Of a DNA stretch of 64,000 nt, positions 18,045 through 27,381 are shown one piece after another. The notes below the pieces were generated by a model. The model did not search any database and was not told the DNA's origin. It saw only the letters and a program-made list of their open reading frames with translations. Both the position numbers and the translations under genes were made by a program. Positions within the stretch are counted from its first letter, which is position 1; each line of letters begins with the position of its first letter. The stretch is from Anaerosolibacter sp. (lineage in GTDB: Bacteria > Bacillota > Clostridia > Peptostreptococcales > Thermotaleaceae), in contig NZ_JARBTM010000026.1 of the NCBI RefSeq assembly GCF_029240175.1, positions 1 to 64,000 of the forward strand. Direction: 5' to 3'.

Positions 18045-19883
18045 TTACTCTTCCTTGTTGTTATCCTGACCAGCAAACAGTTTTTCAAATTCATCTGCAT
18101 TTATTGTTTCTACTTCCAACAGCTTATTGGCAACCATATGGAGCTTATCCATATGTTCCGTTAATATTCTGTTACAAGTTACGTAGGCTTCATCGATAAT
18201 ACTTCTAACTTCTTTATCGATTTCTGAAGCCACCTCTTCAGAGTAATTTCTCTTTGTGGAGAAATCCCTGCCAAGGAAAACTTCGTCTTCTGAGCTATAG
18301 TTTACAGGTCCCAAATTATCACTCATACCATATTTCGTTACCATGGCCCGGGCAATGCTTGTTGCTCTCTCTAAGTCATTGCTGGCACCTGTGCTGATAT
18401 CTTGCAATATCAGTTTTTCTGCAACCCTGCCGCCTAATAGATGAATAATACTTTCCTGCATATCTGTCTTGGTTCTATAATATCTATCTTCCTTTGGCAA
18501 GATCATGGTGAATCCACCTGCTCTTCCCCTCGGAATAATCGTTACCTGATGGACTGGATCTGTATTTGGAAGCATTTTTGCAACCACTGCGTGGCCTGCT
18601 TCATGATAAGCTGTAAGCTTTCTTTCCTTCTCACTGATTACCCTGCTTCTCTTTTCAGGTCCTGCAATTACTTTTGTAATGGCTTCTTCGATCGTCGCCA
18701 TATCAATTCTTTTTTGATTTTTTCTTGCTGTTAATAGCGCTGCCTCATTCATTAAGTTCTCGATATCAGCTGGTGTAAACCCTGGCGTTCTCCTGGCAAG
18801 AATCTGAAGCTCTACATCCTCTGCCAAAGGTTTGTTTCTCGCATGAACCTTTAGGATCTCTTCTCTACCTTTTACATCAGGCACGCCGACCACAACCTGC
18901 CGGTCAAATCGTCCTGGTCTTAATAAGGCTGGGTCTAAAATGTCCGGTCTGTTGGTAGCAGCAATGATAATAATTCCTTCATTTACACCAAAACCATCCA
19001 TCTCCACGAGTAGTTGGTTTAATGTTTGCTCCCTTTCATCATGACCTCCGCCTAGGCCTGCGCCCCTTTTTCTACCAACGGCATCGATCTCATCGATGAA
19101 TACGATACAAGGAGAACTTTTCTTTGCTTGCTCAAAAAGGTCACGTACGCGGGAAGCACCCACTCCTACAAACATTTCAACAAAGTCTGAACCACTGATG
19201 CTAAAGAATGGTACGCCAGCTTCACCGGCAACAGCTCTGGAAAGATACGTCTTACCTGTTCCAGGAGGCCCAACCATCAAAATTCCCTTTGGAATTCTTG
19301 CACCTAACTCAATATACTTTCTTGGGTTCTTCAAGAAGTCAACAAGCTCTTGTAATTCTTCCTTCTCTTCATCTAAGCCTGCCACATCTCCGAAGGTTAC
19401 TTTCTTACGTTCATCTTCCTTGTGAAGTTTTGCCCTGCTCTTCCCAAAGGACATGACACGACTGCCGCCGCCTTGAGACTGCTGCATAAATACAAACCAC
19501 AGAACAACGAAAATCAGTATCATGAAGATAGAAGGTAAAATATCGAAAAACCATGGTGTTTTTGCAGGCGGCTGTCCTTCAACTTTTTGCAATGTACCTT
19601 CTTCAATTTGAGGTAGGATATATTTGTCCAATAGAGACTGGGACATCACCACTGGTGGAATATATGTCTCAAACTCTCCATCCGGATGAGATTTTAGCTT
19701 TCCAATCACCGTGTTCTCCACGATTGTCATTTCTGAAACATTTTTTTGTTGTAATGCGCGCACAAATTCAGAAAAATTCAACTGTGCTTTCTCTGGTGCG
19801 GGAGTTCCTAATAGTTGCACGGCTGCGACGATAACGATGAATATTAATATGTAGAAACTAGCTCCCCTAAAAAATTTCTTCAA
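18045..19883 (-). CDS. ftsH: ATP-dependent zinc metalloprotease FtsH
   Basis: Membrane-anchored AAA+ protease that degrades misfolded membrane proteins and regulators. Two membrane segments (about residues 8-26 and 110-132) flank an outside domain. Walker A is GPPGTGKT, Walker [12 protein letters not shown], the second region of homology is [20 protein letters not shown], and the zinc site is HEAGH. I take the TTG at 19881-19883 as the start (612 residues), 7 bases after AAAGGAGG; the GTG at 19916 lies upstream of that site. hpt, usually found before ftsH, is missing. Confidence 0.96.
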   Translation of the reverse strand: MKKFFRGASFYILIFIVIVAAVQLLGTPAPEKAQLNFSEFVRALQQKNVSEMTIVENTVIGKLKSHPDGEFETYIPPVVMSQSLLDKYILPQIEEGTLQKVEGQPPAKTPWFFDILPSIFMILIFVVLWFVFMQQSQGGGSRVMSFGKSRAKLHKEDERKKVTFGDVAGLDEEKEELQELVDFLKNPRKYIELGARIPKGILMVGPPGTGKTYLSRAVAGEAGVPFFSISGSDFVEMFVGVGASRVRDLFEQAKKSSPCIVFIDEIDAVGRKRGAGLGGGHDEREQTLNQLLVEMDGFGVNEGIIIIAATNRPDILDPALLRPGRFDRQVVVGVPDVKGREEILKVHARNKPLAEDVELQILARRTPGFTPADIENLMNEAALLTARKNQKRIDMATIEEAITKVIAGPEKRSRVISEKERKLTAYHEAGHAVVAKMLPNTDPVHQVTIIPRGRAGGFTMILPKEDRYYRTKTDMQESIIHLLGGRVAEKLILQDISTGASNDLERATSIARAMVTKYGMSDNLGPVNYSSEDEVFLGRDFSTKRNYSEEVASEIDKEVRSIIDEAYVTCNRILTEHMDKLHMVANKLLEVETINADEFEKLFAGQDNNKEE

Positions 19884-19997
19884 CAAAAGCCCTCCTTTCG
19901 GCACGATGACGACCACATTTTTTTGCGTCTCTCTATTCTACCATATTTTTTATTTGAAAACAATAAATTACATTTGACTAAAGCCATCGGTCATAAG

Positions 19998-21398
19998 TCA
20001 TCTATTTTTTATATCATCTCTTTCATATTCTAGTATAAGCACTCTTTTGGTATGTTCATCCAGCTTATATTTTTCACTGGTACGATAGCCTACAACCCAC
20101 ATGATTTCATTTTCATCACAGACCAATGGGATTTGATCCCTATTTTCCCTAGAAATTTTCTCATCAATAAAGTAGTCCTTCAACTTTTTTCTACCTTTCA
20201 TTCCATGGGGCCAGAAAATATCACCCTGACGTCTGTTTCTAACATTCATACCTCCTTGCACTTTGTCTAGATCAAAATACTTCTTACAGGAGTGAGTTTG
20301 AATTTGCATTGTTGGATTCCATTCTATGATTCTTGATTGGATGGTTCCGCCCGACTCCTTCAAATATACCTCTTCACCGATGGGTAAACAATAAAAAAAA
20401 GATACTTCATTTATTGTTATTCTCTTTTTAATAATTAATACGTCATAGCTGATTTCTGCCATCATTTCCTTTGGCAGGTCAATACGAGTTCCTACTCTTC
20501 TGACTTTAGCTAAGCTTAAAATACTTTCAATATGAATTTGTTCAAAGTCCATCAAACTGCCAGATGCTTCCCGAATAGCCCTTCGAACAACTCTCTTTCC
20601 TATGGATGGATGAAGCTTTATTATTTTATCCAAATGGATTACAGCTGCGCCACGGTCAAGTTGAACAATTTCTTCATAAGTACGCTGCACCTCTAAGTCA
20701 ATAAATTCACTGTCCTCTCGCAGCAAATTTGCTGTACGCCATAGGGTATCCTTGATCTTAGGATTAAAATGTTTCTGTATATATGGGATTAACTCTAGTC
20801 TTATACGATTTCTTGTATAAATGGTTTCAAAGTTTGTGTGATCTAACCTGGGGGTAAGCCCTGACATCTGGCAGTATTCCTCAATTTCCTGACGGCAAAT
20901 ATCCAATAAAGGTCTAATCACCTGCTGCTCTCTCACATAGGGAATCGCTGTAAGTCCTTCAATTCCAGCACCTCGCATAAATCGCATGAGTACTGTCTCC
21001 GCCTGATCATCCATATTTTGAGCAACAGCAATTTTATGGGCACCCTGTTCCTCCATGACCTGATAGAACCGCGCATACCGTCGTTCTCTTCCTGCTTCCT
21101 CAAAACTTATACCCTTTTCTTCACTATAGCAAGCAATATCTTCTGAAAAAATAAAAACAGGAATATCCAGCTGATCACACAGCTGGTGGACATAGCTGGC
21201 ATCCTCTTCTGCATCCTTTTCTCTTAATTGGTGATTTAGGTGTACCCCATAGATTTTCAGTTGATGGGTATCCCGAATTCTCCACAGCAGATGTAATAAG
21301 CATACGGAATCAGGTCCTCCTGATACGCCAACAACAACGCCGTCTCCCTTCTGTATCATCTCATACTTGTCTATAGTACTTAAAAATTTCTTTAACAT
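19998..21398 (-). CDS. tilS: tRNA(Ile)-lysidine synthase
   Basis: Converts the wobble cytidine of the CAU tRNA-Ile to lysidine, so that it reads AUA. The PP-loop SGGPDS is at residues 26-31. A central substrate-binding region and the C-terminal TilS domain follow, giving 466 residues, normal for the full-length Bacillus-type enzyme. It follows the kinase gene by about 40 bases, the same order as yabT-tilS in B. subtilis. Confidence 0.95.
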   Translation of the reverse strand: MLKKFLSTIDKYEMIQKGDGVVVGVSGGPDSVCLLHLLWRIRDTHQLKIYGVHLNHQLREKDAEEDASYVHQLCDQLDIPVFIFSEDIACYSEEKGISFEEAGRERRYARFYQVMEEQGAHKIAVAQNMDDQAETVLMRFMRGAGIEGLTAIPYVREQQVIRPLLDICRQEIEEYCQMSGLTPRLDHTNFETIYTRNRIRLELIPYIQKHFNPKIKDTLWRTANLLREDSEFIDLEVQRTYEEIVQLDRGAAVIHLDKIIKLHPSIGKRVVRRAIREASGSLMDFEQIHIESILSLAKVRRVGTRIDLPKEMMAEISYDVLIIKKRITINEVSFFYCLPIGEEVYLKESGGTIQSRIIEWNPTMQIQTHSCKKYFDLDKVQGGMNVRNRRQGDIFWPHGMKGRKKLKDYFIDEKISRENRDQIPLVCDENEIMWVVGYRTSEKYKLDEHTKRVLILEYERDDIKNR

Positions 21399-21438
21399 GG
21401 GCTTGCTCCTATCTCAAAGGCTTTGATTTCAATACATT

Positions 21439-22371
21439 CTATATAATTGCTTGAAATACCTTCCCCATGGCACTATTTTTTATAATCATAGCGATCACAA
21501 CACTTAAAAAGAAAAGAATGCTTCCGACAAATGCAGCATTTACGATTCGGCCCACAGATTTTCCTCCGGTATGAAAACCGTTGCTGTGATGATATATATT
21601 TTCTAGAGACAAAAGAAACTGTGAAAGGCTTATGCTGTTTTGATGTATTCCCTTGTGGATGAGTTCTATGATTCTAGGTGAAATATCCACATTTCTTAGT
21701 TTGTTCATGAGTTTATCCACACTTTTTTCTTGTAGGGGGAATTCATTGCCCAATAATAAATAAGCCATCAAAATACAAAGACTAAAAAGATCATATTTTT
21801 CATCGGCTTTCCGAAGACCTGCACCCCAGCTAGCCCTATCATAGGTAGGTGTAAACTCCTTTATACTTTCACCCACAGGGGTTACACCTCCTAGATCGAC
21901 AATCTTCAACTTGCCGTTTTTCTGGTCCACCATTAGGTTTTCCAGCTTCATATCTCCAAAAACATAGTTTTCTTCATGAAATCCTTGGAAAGCTTTACCG
22001 ATAATCATTGCTAAAGCAAGAATAGATTTTATGGTAATTTTATTTTCTTTCCTATATTGATCTAAATTTTTTCCTTCTATACACTCTGCTATCATATAAT
22101 AAAGCTGTTTTCCAGAACAATCTACATCATCCAGTTCTTTTACTTTGACAACCATGGACAGCTTTTCAAACTTCTTTAACATATTGTATTCCTTGGTAAT
22201 ACTTTGTAAATCTTCACTTAGTTTTAAGGCTAATACTTCTTTGCTGACCATCTCTTGCACTTTAAAAACAGCACCTATCCCTCCCTCGCCTAATAAATCT
22301 AACACTTGATATGATCTTTGCGTCCATTTTCCTCGAATGATACTGCCTTTAGCAAATCGAAGTCCTCTCAT
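21439..22371 (-). CDS. Membrane-anchored Ser/Thr protein kinase, YabT-like
   Basis: Protein kinase of 310 residues with a single C-terminal membrane segment (about 275-300). The glycine loop LGEGGIGAVFKV is at 27-38 and the ATP lysine is K50. The catalytic loop reads FGDMKLEN (D140, K142, N145), so His and Arg of the HRD motif are replaced, and the metal motif is DLG (D159-G161). It sits between a VWA gene and tilS, as yabT does in B. subtilis, where YabT is a sporulation DNA-sensing kinase. A comparable role here is inference. Confidence 0.88.
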   Translation of the reverse strand: MRGLRFAKGSIIRGKWTQRSYQVLDLLGEGGIGAVFKVQEMVSKEVLALKLSEDLQSITKEYNMLKKFEKLSMVVKVKELDDVDCSGKQLYYMIAECIEGKNLDQYRKENKITIKSILALAMIIGKAFQGFHEENYVFGDMKLENLMVDQKNGKLKIVDLGGVTPVGESIKEFTPTYDRASWGAGLRKADEKYDLFSLCILMAYLLLGNEFPLQEKSVDKLMNKLRNVDISPRIIELIHKGIHQNSISLSQFLLSLENIYHHSNGFHTGGKSVGRIVNAAFVGSILFFLSVVIAMIIKNSAMGKVFQAII

Positions 22372-22405
22372 TATCCCTCATCCTCTGATTACTGGTTTTA
22401 ATAGA

Positions 22406-22433
22406 CAAAACGGCTAACATTAGCCGTTTTCAT
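22406..22433 (-). terminator. Terminator after the VWA gene
   Basis: Stem AAAACGGCTAA / TTAGCCGTTTT on the minus strand followed by a partial U tract, overlapping the VWA stop. Confidence 0.75.
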
Positions 22434-23158
22434 ATCATTCCATCCCTTAGCAATGGTCCATTATTCACTGCAATTTCCTCAAAGGTTATATCCTGAATAC
22501 CCATCATAAGATCTATGGCTTTATTTATCGCAGCAGCTGTAGGTGTATTGCCCCCAGCCTTTAGCTCATATACTGTTCTTTTAAGTTCCCCAATGTTCTC
22601 TGTAAAATCGCAAATTACTTTATAAAATTCTCCCTTTACCCCTGGAAATGCAACAATGGCTATTTGACTTTTTCCTTTTCTTCCTTGGAGTGAATTCATT
22701 AATTCAATAATACTTTGTCTTGCTGTCCCCATTTTATTGGCCATGCTGCCACTACAATCCATAACCAAACAGCATTTGATTGGGATATCTTCCCCCAGAC
22801 GCTCCATATAATCAACGATTTGACCCCTTGATTGGGGTGGTATATCATTCAAACTACCACCCATGATTTCTTTCAGCTGATTCCCTACAATGGTTTCAAT
22901 GGTCTTGTTTACCGTTCTTTGCGTCATATGGTGCATGGTCTGGCCCAAGTTGGCCACGTGGGTGTTTTCCCAAGCACCTCTGCCTGCCCTGGCAATCTCT
23001 TTTATTTCATCAAAAGCATGGTCCTCATCTCTCTGCTCCATGATTCCTATGGCATTGACAACAATCCCTTTCCTAGCTGCTTCGGCAGCGGCCGTCACAG
23101 GATTACCACCGATATTTGATTTACCGTCTGTCACCACAATAATTTGTTTTATTTCCAT
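22430..23158 (-). CDS. VWA-domain protein, YabS-like
   Basis: A 242-residue protein with the metal-ion-dependent adhesion site DCSGS at residues 134-138 and the partner Thr in GGNTPT (T205). The N-terminal part begins IIVVTDG (D11) and VNAIGIM, which is what normally forms the later half of a VWA fold, so the two halves appear in swapped order. The gene follows spoIIE and precedes the kinase, matching spoIIE-yabS-yabT in B. subtilis. The partner and role are unknown. Confidence 0.87.
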   Translation of the reverse strand: MEIKQIIVVTDGKSNIGGNPVTAAAEAARKGIVVNAIGIMEQRDEDHAFDEIKEIARAGRGAWENTHVANLGQTMHHMTQRTVNKTIETIVGNQLKEIMGGSLNDIPPQSRGQIVDYMERLGEDIPIKCCLVMDCSGSMANKMGTARQSIIELMNSLQGRKGKSQIAIVAFPGVKGEFYKVICDFTENIGELKRTVYELKAGGNTPTAAAINKAIDLMMGIQDITFEEIAVNNGPLLRDGMI

Positions 23159-23233
23159 AAATCCGCACCTTCCCCCTGGTATTATTTACCTGGGAGTATT
23201 GTCCTCCAGATCTATTTCTATACTATCGTAATG

Positions 23234-23259
23234 TAAAAAGGGCCTTGCGGCCCTTATTT
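23234..23259 (-). terminator. spoIIE terminator
   Basis: Stem AAGGGCC-GCAA-GGCCCTT followed by TTT on the minus strand, overlapping the end of spoIIE. Confidence 0.8.
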
Positions 23260-25659
23260 TGATTCCCATACTTTTGTAACCAGCACTGTCATATCATCTT
23301 CAAGCTTATCTTCGTATTTTTTAATTGCCATATTCATCAACTCATCAGCGATCGTCTGTGGATTTCTGCTATGAATGGATTGTAATGCACCAACAATCCA
23401 GCTTTCTTTGATGTCTGTTTGTTTATCCGCATCCAAAATACCATCAGACATCATGATGATAAAATCTCCCTTTCCCAGTTTCTTTCCAAAACTGTCAAAA
23501 TCGATTTTACTCAGAATACCAATAGGTAGGGATGTAGACTTAATAATCTCAACCTCTCCATTTGCTCTTTTGATGAAACTGGATGCAGCACCTATTTTGA
23601 TACAGTCAAGTCGACCTGTATATAGATCCACAATGGATAAATCAATGGTTGAAAATATTTCATCTGAAGATTTTAGCACCAAGATGGAGTTAATGGTCTT
23701 AATAGCGGTTTCTTGATCAAATCCAGCCTCTAATAATTGCTCCAACAAGGTGATGGTTGTAGTACTTTCTTTGGCTGCCTTTTCCCCAGAACCCATACCG
23801 TCACTGAGGGCAATCATATATTTCCCATCTTGAAGCGCCATCATTGTATAACTGTCACCACAAATATAATGATTATCCTTCGCAGCGCGAGCTACGCCTG
23901 TACTTGCCCTATACTTTTCTGCTGCTACCAATTTGAACACACAGTTTTCTGTATGATCATCGGTAGCACACAGTTGATGTTTACGAACGAAGGATGTTCC
24001 CATCACCTGGGATACAATAGGTGCAATCTTTTCATCACATTGCTTTCGGTCGTAACAAGCCCTCTTTTCTATGTCTACTTCCATCTTTCCATTTTCTTTC
24101 TCAAAAACAGTGACCTTCTTTACAGCAACTCCTGCTTTATCGAAAGCCACATACATGGCATCCTCAATATCGGTTTTAAAATGAACCTCCATACTGATTT
24201 CTTTTCCTAAGCGGTGTATGATCTCTGAAACCCCTTGGAATTGTTCTGCAACGAGTTGTCTGCTCTCAAAAAGCTTTCTTTCCCATTTGTAGTGAATTTT
24301 GTAGACTTCGAACTGATCATATACGGCTTGGAGCAATATCTCCAAACGAATACATCTCTTCTTTAATATAGTAGGAATCTTATCTTCCTTAATCCGCCCC
24401 GAAGATTCCAATACTGCAATGATCTCTACAAGATCATTGTAAGAGCTGTAAAAACCATTTTTCCAGCAGCTTCTGCACATACCACACTTACTACATACTT
24501 TATTGACCACTTGATCAATGATGCCTGCTATTTCCTCCTGATCAATTAGTTTGTCCTTTTCCAATACCTGGCCATAGGTCACAGCTAATTCTGAAAATGC
24601 TTGGCTAAACTCTTTTAAGCGGTCATGGGTAATCCTTCGAATCCTTTCACTGTAAGTTTTCTCTATTTGAACTGCTCCACCTTGGGCATTCACATATTTT
24701 TCTGCATATCCTAGGATGGACTTTGGTAATATCATAAAGATCCCAAAGGCTATAATAATTTCTTCAAACTGTAAAATGACTTCTGTAGATCCATTTATGT
24801 AAAAGGTAAGAATTGCATTCCCCATAATCATCCCCATGGACGATCCAAGCTTTCCCAGGTCTTTAAAGATGCCTGCCAACAATCCAGAAAAAGCATAGAT
24901 TCCTATGACCGTAGGTGTACCGATGGTAGACATACTGGTAATAATGCCTATGGTCACCCCCACACTGGCACCCACGCTGGCACCGCCATTGTATGCGAAT
25001 ATCAAGGTTAGCAGTATTCCTAGAATATTCTTTAAACCATAGTCTCCTATGCTTAGATCAGCAAAGCCAGAGATAAGTACCGCTGCTGTTATGGCGATAC
25101 ATATTAATTCTTCATTGGATAATATCTTTCTGTTGGTTTTTTGGAGGGCTACGGGTACCGCATAGGACAGAATATACACAAAGACAAAGGTCACAACGGA
25201 TTCAAATCCAATCATAAACAAATCATATAGATATAAGTCCGAAAAAATACCATAAAACATTCCTGACAAAAACATGGTAATACCAGATATCAATGCTGTT
25301 TTTAAAACATTCAGATGCATTTTGTCTTTTATCACATAAAATACTACCCATGATAATGCCAGGGCAAATCCATATTTCATCAAAGCCTCTGCCCCAATGG
25401 CTGTTATCGTTCCTACAACGACACCAATCCCCACAAAAGCATTTTTACGCTCTTTGGCTAGCAGCACACTAAAGTATGCAATGCCAAATGGCACAAGTCC
25501 ATCCAGTATACTGGCTCTTCCTAATAGAAAGCCAATGATACTCAAAAGTATTAATTGTTTGGTTCCATAAAAGGACTCAATACGTTTACCGCCTAGGATC
25601 GCCTTGGTTTGTCCATTTTCTTTTCTTTTGTACGGCATGAGTTCATATTTTTCTATCAT
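23254..25659 (-). CDS. spoIIE: Stage II sporulation protein E phosphatase
   Basis: PP2C-type serine phosphatase that dephosphorylates SpoIIAA and so activates sigma-F in the forespore. The 801 residues comprise about ten N-terminal membrane segments (up to about residue 320), a middle oligomerisation region, and a C-terminal PP2C domain with ALSDGMGSGEKA and MMSDGILD metal-site motifs. A CSKCGMCRSCW cysteine cluster lies in the middle region. It is preceded by a long-spacer promoter of the Spo0A-activated kind (25692-25724). Confidence 0.96.
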   Translation of the reverse strand: MIEKYELMPYKRKENGQTKAILGGKRIESFYGTKQLILLSIIGFLLGRASILDGLVPFGIAYFSVLLAKERKNAFVGIGVVVGTITAIGAEALMKYGFALALSWVVFYVIKDKMHLNVLKTALISGITMFLSGMFYGIFSDLYLYDLFMIGFESVVTFVFVYILSYAVPVALQKTNRKILSNEELICIAITAAVLISGFADLSIGDYGLKNILGILLTLIFAYNGGASVGASVGVTIGIITSMSTIGTPTVIGIYAFSGLLAGIFKDLGKLGSSMGMIMGNAILTFYINGSTEVILQFEEIIIAFGIFMILPKSILGYAEKYVNAQGGAVQIEKTYSERIRRITHDRLKEFSQAFSELAVTYGQVLEKDKLIDQEEIAGIIDQVVNKVCSKCGMCRSCWKNGFYSSYNDLVEIIAVLESSGRIKEDKIPTILKKRCIRLEILLQAVYDQFEVYKIHYKWERKLFESRQLVAEQFQGVSEIIHRLGKEISMEVHFKTDIEDAMYVAFDKAGVAVKKVTVFEKENGKMEVDIEKRACYDRKQCDEKIAPIVSQVMGTSFVRKHQLCATDDHTENCVFKLVAAEKYRASTGVARAAKDNHYICGDSYTMMALQDGKYMIALSDGMGSGEKAAKESTTTITLLEQLLEAGFDQETAIKTINSILVLKSSDEIFSTIDLSIVDLYTGRLDCIKIGAASSFIKRANGEVEIIKSTSLPIGILSKIDFDSFGKKLGKGDFIIMMSDGILDADKQTDIKESWIVGALQSIHSRNPQTIADELMNMAIKKYEDKLEDDMTVLVTKVWESK

Positions 25660-25691
25660 GTAAACACCACCTACTGATTATTGTTATTGCA

Positions 25692-25724
25692 ATTATATCA
25701 GCGGTGATGAGAGATATTTGTCAA
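25692..25724 (-). promoter_or_regulatory. spoIIE promoter, 21-base spacer with Spo0A-like box
   Basis: On the minus strand a perfect TTGACA (25719-25724) and a perfect TATAAT (25692-25697) are 21 bases apart, four more than usual. B. subtilis spoIIE and spoIIG promoters have the same over-long spacing and need Spo0A~P. The -35 region reads TTGACAAA, one base off the TGNCGAA Spo0A box, and TTTGTCGG lies further upstream near 25795. The -10 box is 33 bases before the spoIIE ATG. Confidence 0.72.
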
Positions 25725-26093
25725 CTTACCTGTCCTGTTCCTATAAAATTATAGACATAGACTGGGGTGTTTTTACACGATTCTATGGACCCGACAAATT
25801 TATTTTCATATTTCTTCAAAGATTCTTCCTATTCTTCCACCATGTTCGGGAATTTTTGACGATAGATGAAAAAGTTCCCCGATTTTAAAATGAATATTAT
25901 CGAGGAGATCGTCATAAAATATTAGATTACGTTATGAATCAGGGATGCGACACAAGGTCGAGATCAAGATCAAGATCGAGTAAAGGCTGTAGGGCTTGCA
26001 TATCATGCAACCCGCCCAAAGACTAGGCAGGCTCTTCGGGCTCTGGTCGCATACTATGCGACCCCTACAAATTCCATCTCAATTTTTCGAAAT
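25725..26093. other. Intergenic region upstream of spoIIE
   Basis: No gene seen. It holds the upstream part of the spoIIE control region, a short GATCAA-type tandem stretch around 25960-25980, and two hairpin repeats (25989-26069) listed separately. Confidence 0.5.
25989..26069. repeat. Pair of GTAGGG-type hairpin repeats
   Basis: TGTAGGGCTTGCATATCATG continuing to CAACCC (25989-26013), and GGTCGCATACTATGCGACC with CCTACA (26045-26069), are two palindromes related to those at 3909-3966. They lie between the tRNA terminator and the spoIIE control region. Confidence 0.6.
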
Positions 26094-26130
26094 AAAAAAA
26101 TCTTCCATTGTACAATGGAAGATTTTTTCT
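26094..26130 (-). terminator. Terminator of the tRNA operon
   Basis: Stem AAAATCTTCCATTG / CAATGGAAGATTTT followed by a U tract on the minus strand; symmetric enough to work both ways. Confidence 0.88.
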
Positions 26131-26139
26131 TCTAATAGT

Positions 26140-26216
26140 TGGCGACCCGGAAGGGGCTCGAACCCTCGACCTCCAGCGTGACAGGCTGGCATTCTAACCA
26201 ACTGAACTACCGGGCC
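26140..26216 (-). tRNA. tRNA-Asp (GTC)
   Basis: A 77-base cloverleaf on the minus strand with an encoded CCA end. The 7-base acceptor GGCCCGG pairs with CCGGGTC, the anticodon loop CTGTCAC gives GTC, and the T loop reads GGTTCGAGCC. It is the second gene of a two-tRNA unit. Confidence 0.96.
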
Positions 26217-26221
26217 AAATA

Positions 26222-26298
26222 TGGTAGCGGCGAGTGGACTCGAACCACCGACCTTCCGGGTATGAACCGGACGCTCTAGCCAACTAAGCTACGCCGCC
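26222..26298 (-). tRNA. tRNA-Met (CAT), elongator type
   Basis: A 77-base cloverleaf with encoded CCA. The anticodon loop TTCATAC gives CAT. The acceptor GGCGGCG pairs with CGCCGCT, lacking the unpaired C1-A72 of initiator tRNAs, and the body resembles Bacillus elongator tRNA-Met. A tRNA-Ile2 with lysidine also has CAT; the resemblance makes Met more likely. Confidence 0.92.
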
Positions 26299-26387
26299 AT
26301 TTTCATGACAAATTCTATATTACAGCAGAATCCACACGATGTCAATGTAATTTTCACATTTCCTTGTAGTAGTATCTTCCAACTCCT

Positions 26388-27305
26388 CTATAACAACTGT
26401 TCGAAGATTAATCCTTCAAGATTATCGTACTCACTAATTCTCAATTTATCTATCTCTAACAAGGTTAGGATTCTATCGAGAATCATGGTCCCTGCTGCGA
26501 TCACATCGGCTCTTTTGGGATAAAGGCCCTGAATTTTCTTTCTTTCATCCAAGGATACCGAAACGAAACTTTCTAGTGCATTTCTTACATCCCTCAAATG
26601 GATATCTGTATTATGCACCTTATCACGATCATAGGTTAATAGCTTGAGGTGTACTGAAGCAATGGTTGTAGCTGTTCCACCAATCCCGATCACTCGGTCT
26701 ATCTTCATTTTTTCTAACTTTTTAATCGTCGGGAGAATGATTTGATCGATTTCCGCCTCTAGCCTTGCTAGATCCTGGCCTAACGGCGGATCATTCATTA
26801 CAAATTTTTCTGTCATGCGCACTGCACCCACATTATGGCTCACCATATACTGTATGCCATCCTCATTCCCCAAAATAAATTCCGTACTTCCGCCACCAAT
26901 ATCAATGACTAGAATATTTTCCCCTTTTTCCTTTAATCCCCGAAGCACCCCCGAGAAACCCAATTCTGCTTCTCGATCTCCACCTATAACATCTATTTCA
27001 ATACCCGCTTCTTGTCGCGCTCGCTGCAAGAATATCTCTCTATTTCTGGCATCTCTGACAGCACTGGTAGCAATTACGGGCATATAACCTATCCCCTCGT
27101 CCCTTACCCTAGAAGTAAATTTTTTTAATGCATCAAGATTTCTCTCGATGGCCCCTTTTGTGAGTTCTCCGGTTTGATCTACTCCTTCGCCCATTCTGGT
27201 GGTTTCTAAATCCTTAAACCCCTTAACAATCTGCCCATCCTCTACCTCAGCAATCAATAATCGCATTGAATTTGTGCCAATATCGATGGCAGCATATTTT
27301 TTCAT
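26388..27305 (-). CDS. Ppx/GppA-family phosphatase
   Basis: Exopolyphosphatase or guanosine pentaphosphate phosphatase of the ASKHA fold, 305 residues, shorter than E. coli Ppx because it lacks the C-terminal HD domain. AIDIGTNSMRLLIAEV at the N-terminus and VIDIGGGSTEFI around residue 135 are the nucleotide/phosphate-binding motifs; GIGGTATTIA follows. Substrate (polyphosphate or pppGpp) cannot be told from sequence. It lies between the S1 protein gene and tRNA-Met. Confidence 0.92.
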   Translation of the reverse strand: MKKYAAIDIGTNSMRLLIAEVEDGQIVKGFKDLETTRMGEGVDQTGELTKGAIERNLDALKKFTSRVRDEGIGYMPVIATSAVRDARNREIFLQRARQEAGIEIDVIGGDREAELGFSGVLRGLKEKGENILVIDIGGGSTEFILGNEDGIQYMVSHNVGAVRMTEKFVMNDPPLGQDLARLEAEIDQIILPTIKKLEKMKIDRVIGIGGTATTIASVHLKLLTYDRDKVHNTDIHLRDVRNALESFVSVSLDERKKIQGLYPKRADVIAAGTMILDRILTLLEIDKLRISEYDNLEGLIFEQLL

Positions 27306-27346
27306 GATAAGCCTCCTTATGGGTAGAAAATATATTATAGTAGACT

Positions 27347-27375
27347 ATAAAAAAACCGAGACATAGTCTCGGTTA
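27347..27375 (-). terminator. Terminator after the S1-domain gene
   Basis: Stem AACCGAGAC / GTCTCGGTT followed by seven U on the minus strand. Confidence 0.92.
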
Positions 27376-27381
27376 TATCCC

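Noticed and set aside
25955-25985. GATCAA repeats as a possible CRISPR or VNTR
   Set aside because: Only three or four 6-base units without spacers; too short for either.
26222-26298. CAT tRNA as initiator tRNA-fMet or tRNA-Ile2
   Set aside because: It lacks the initiator mismatch at the end of the acceptor stem and closely resembles elongator tRNA-Met; Ile2 is not fully excluded.
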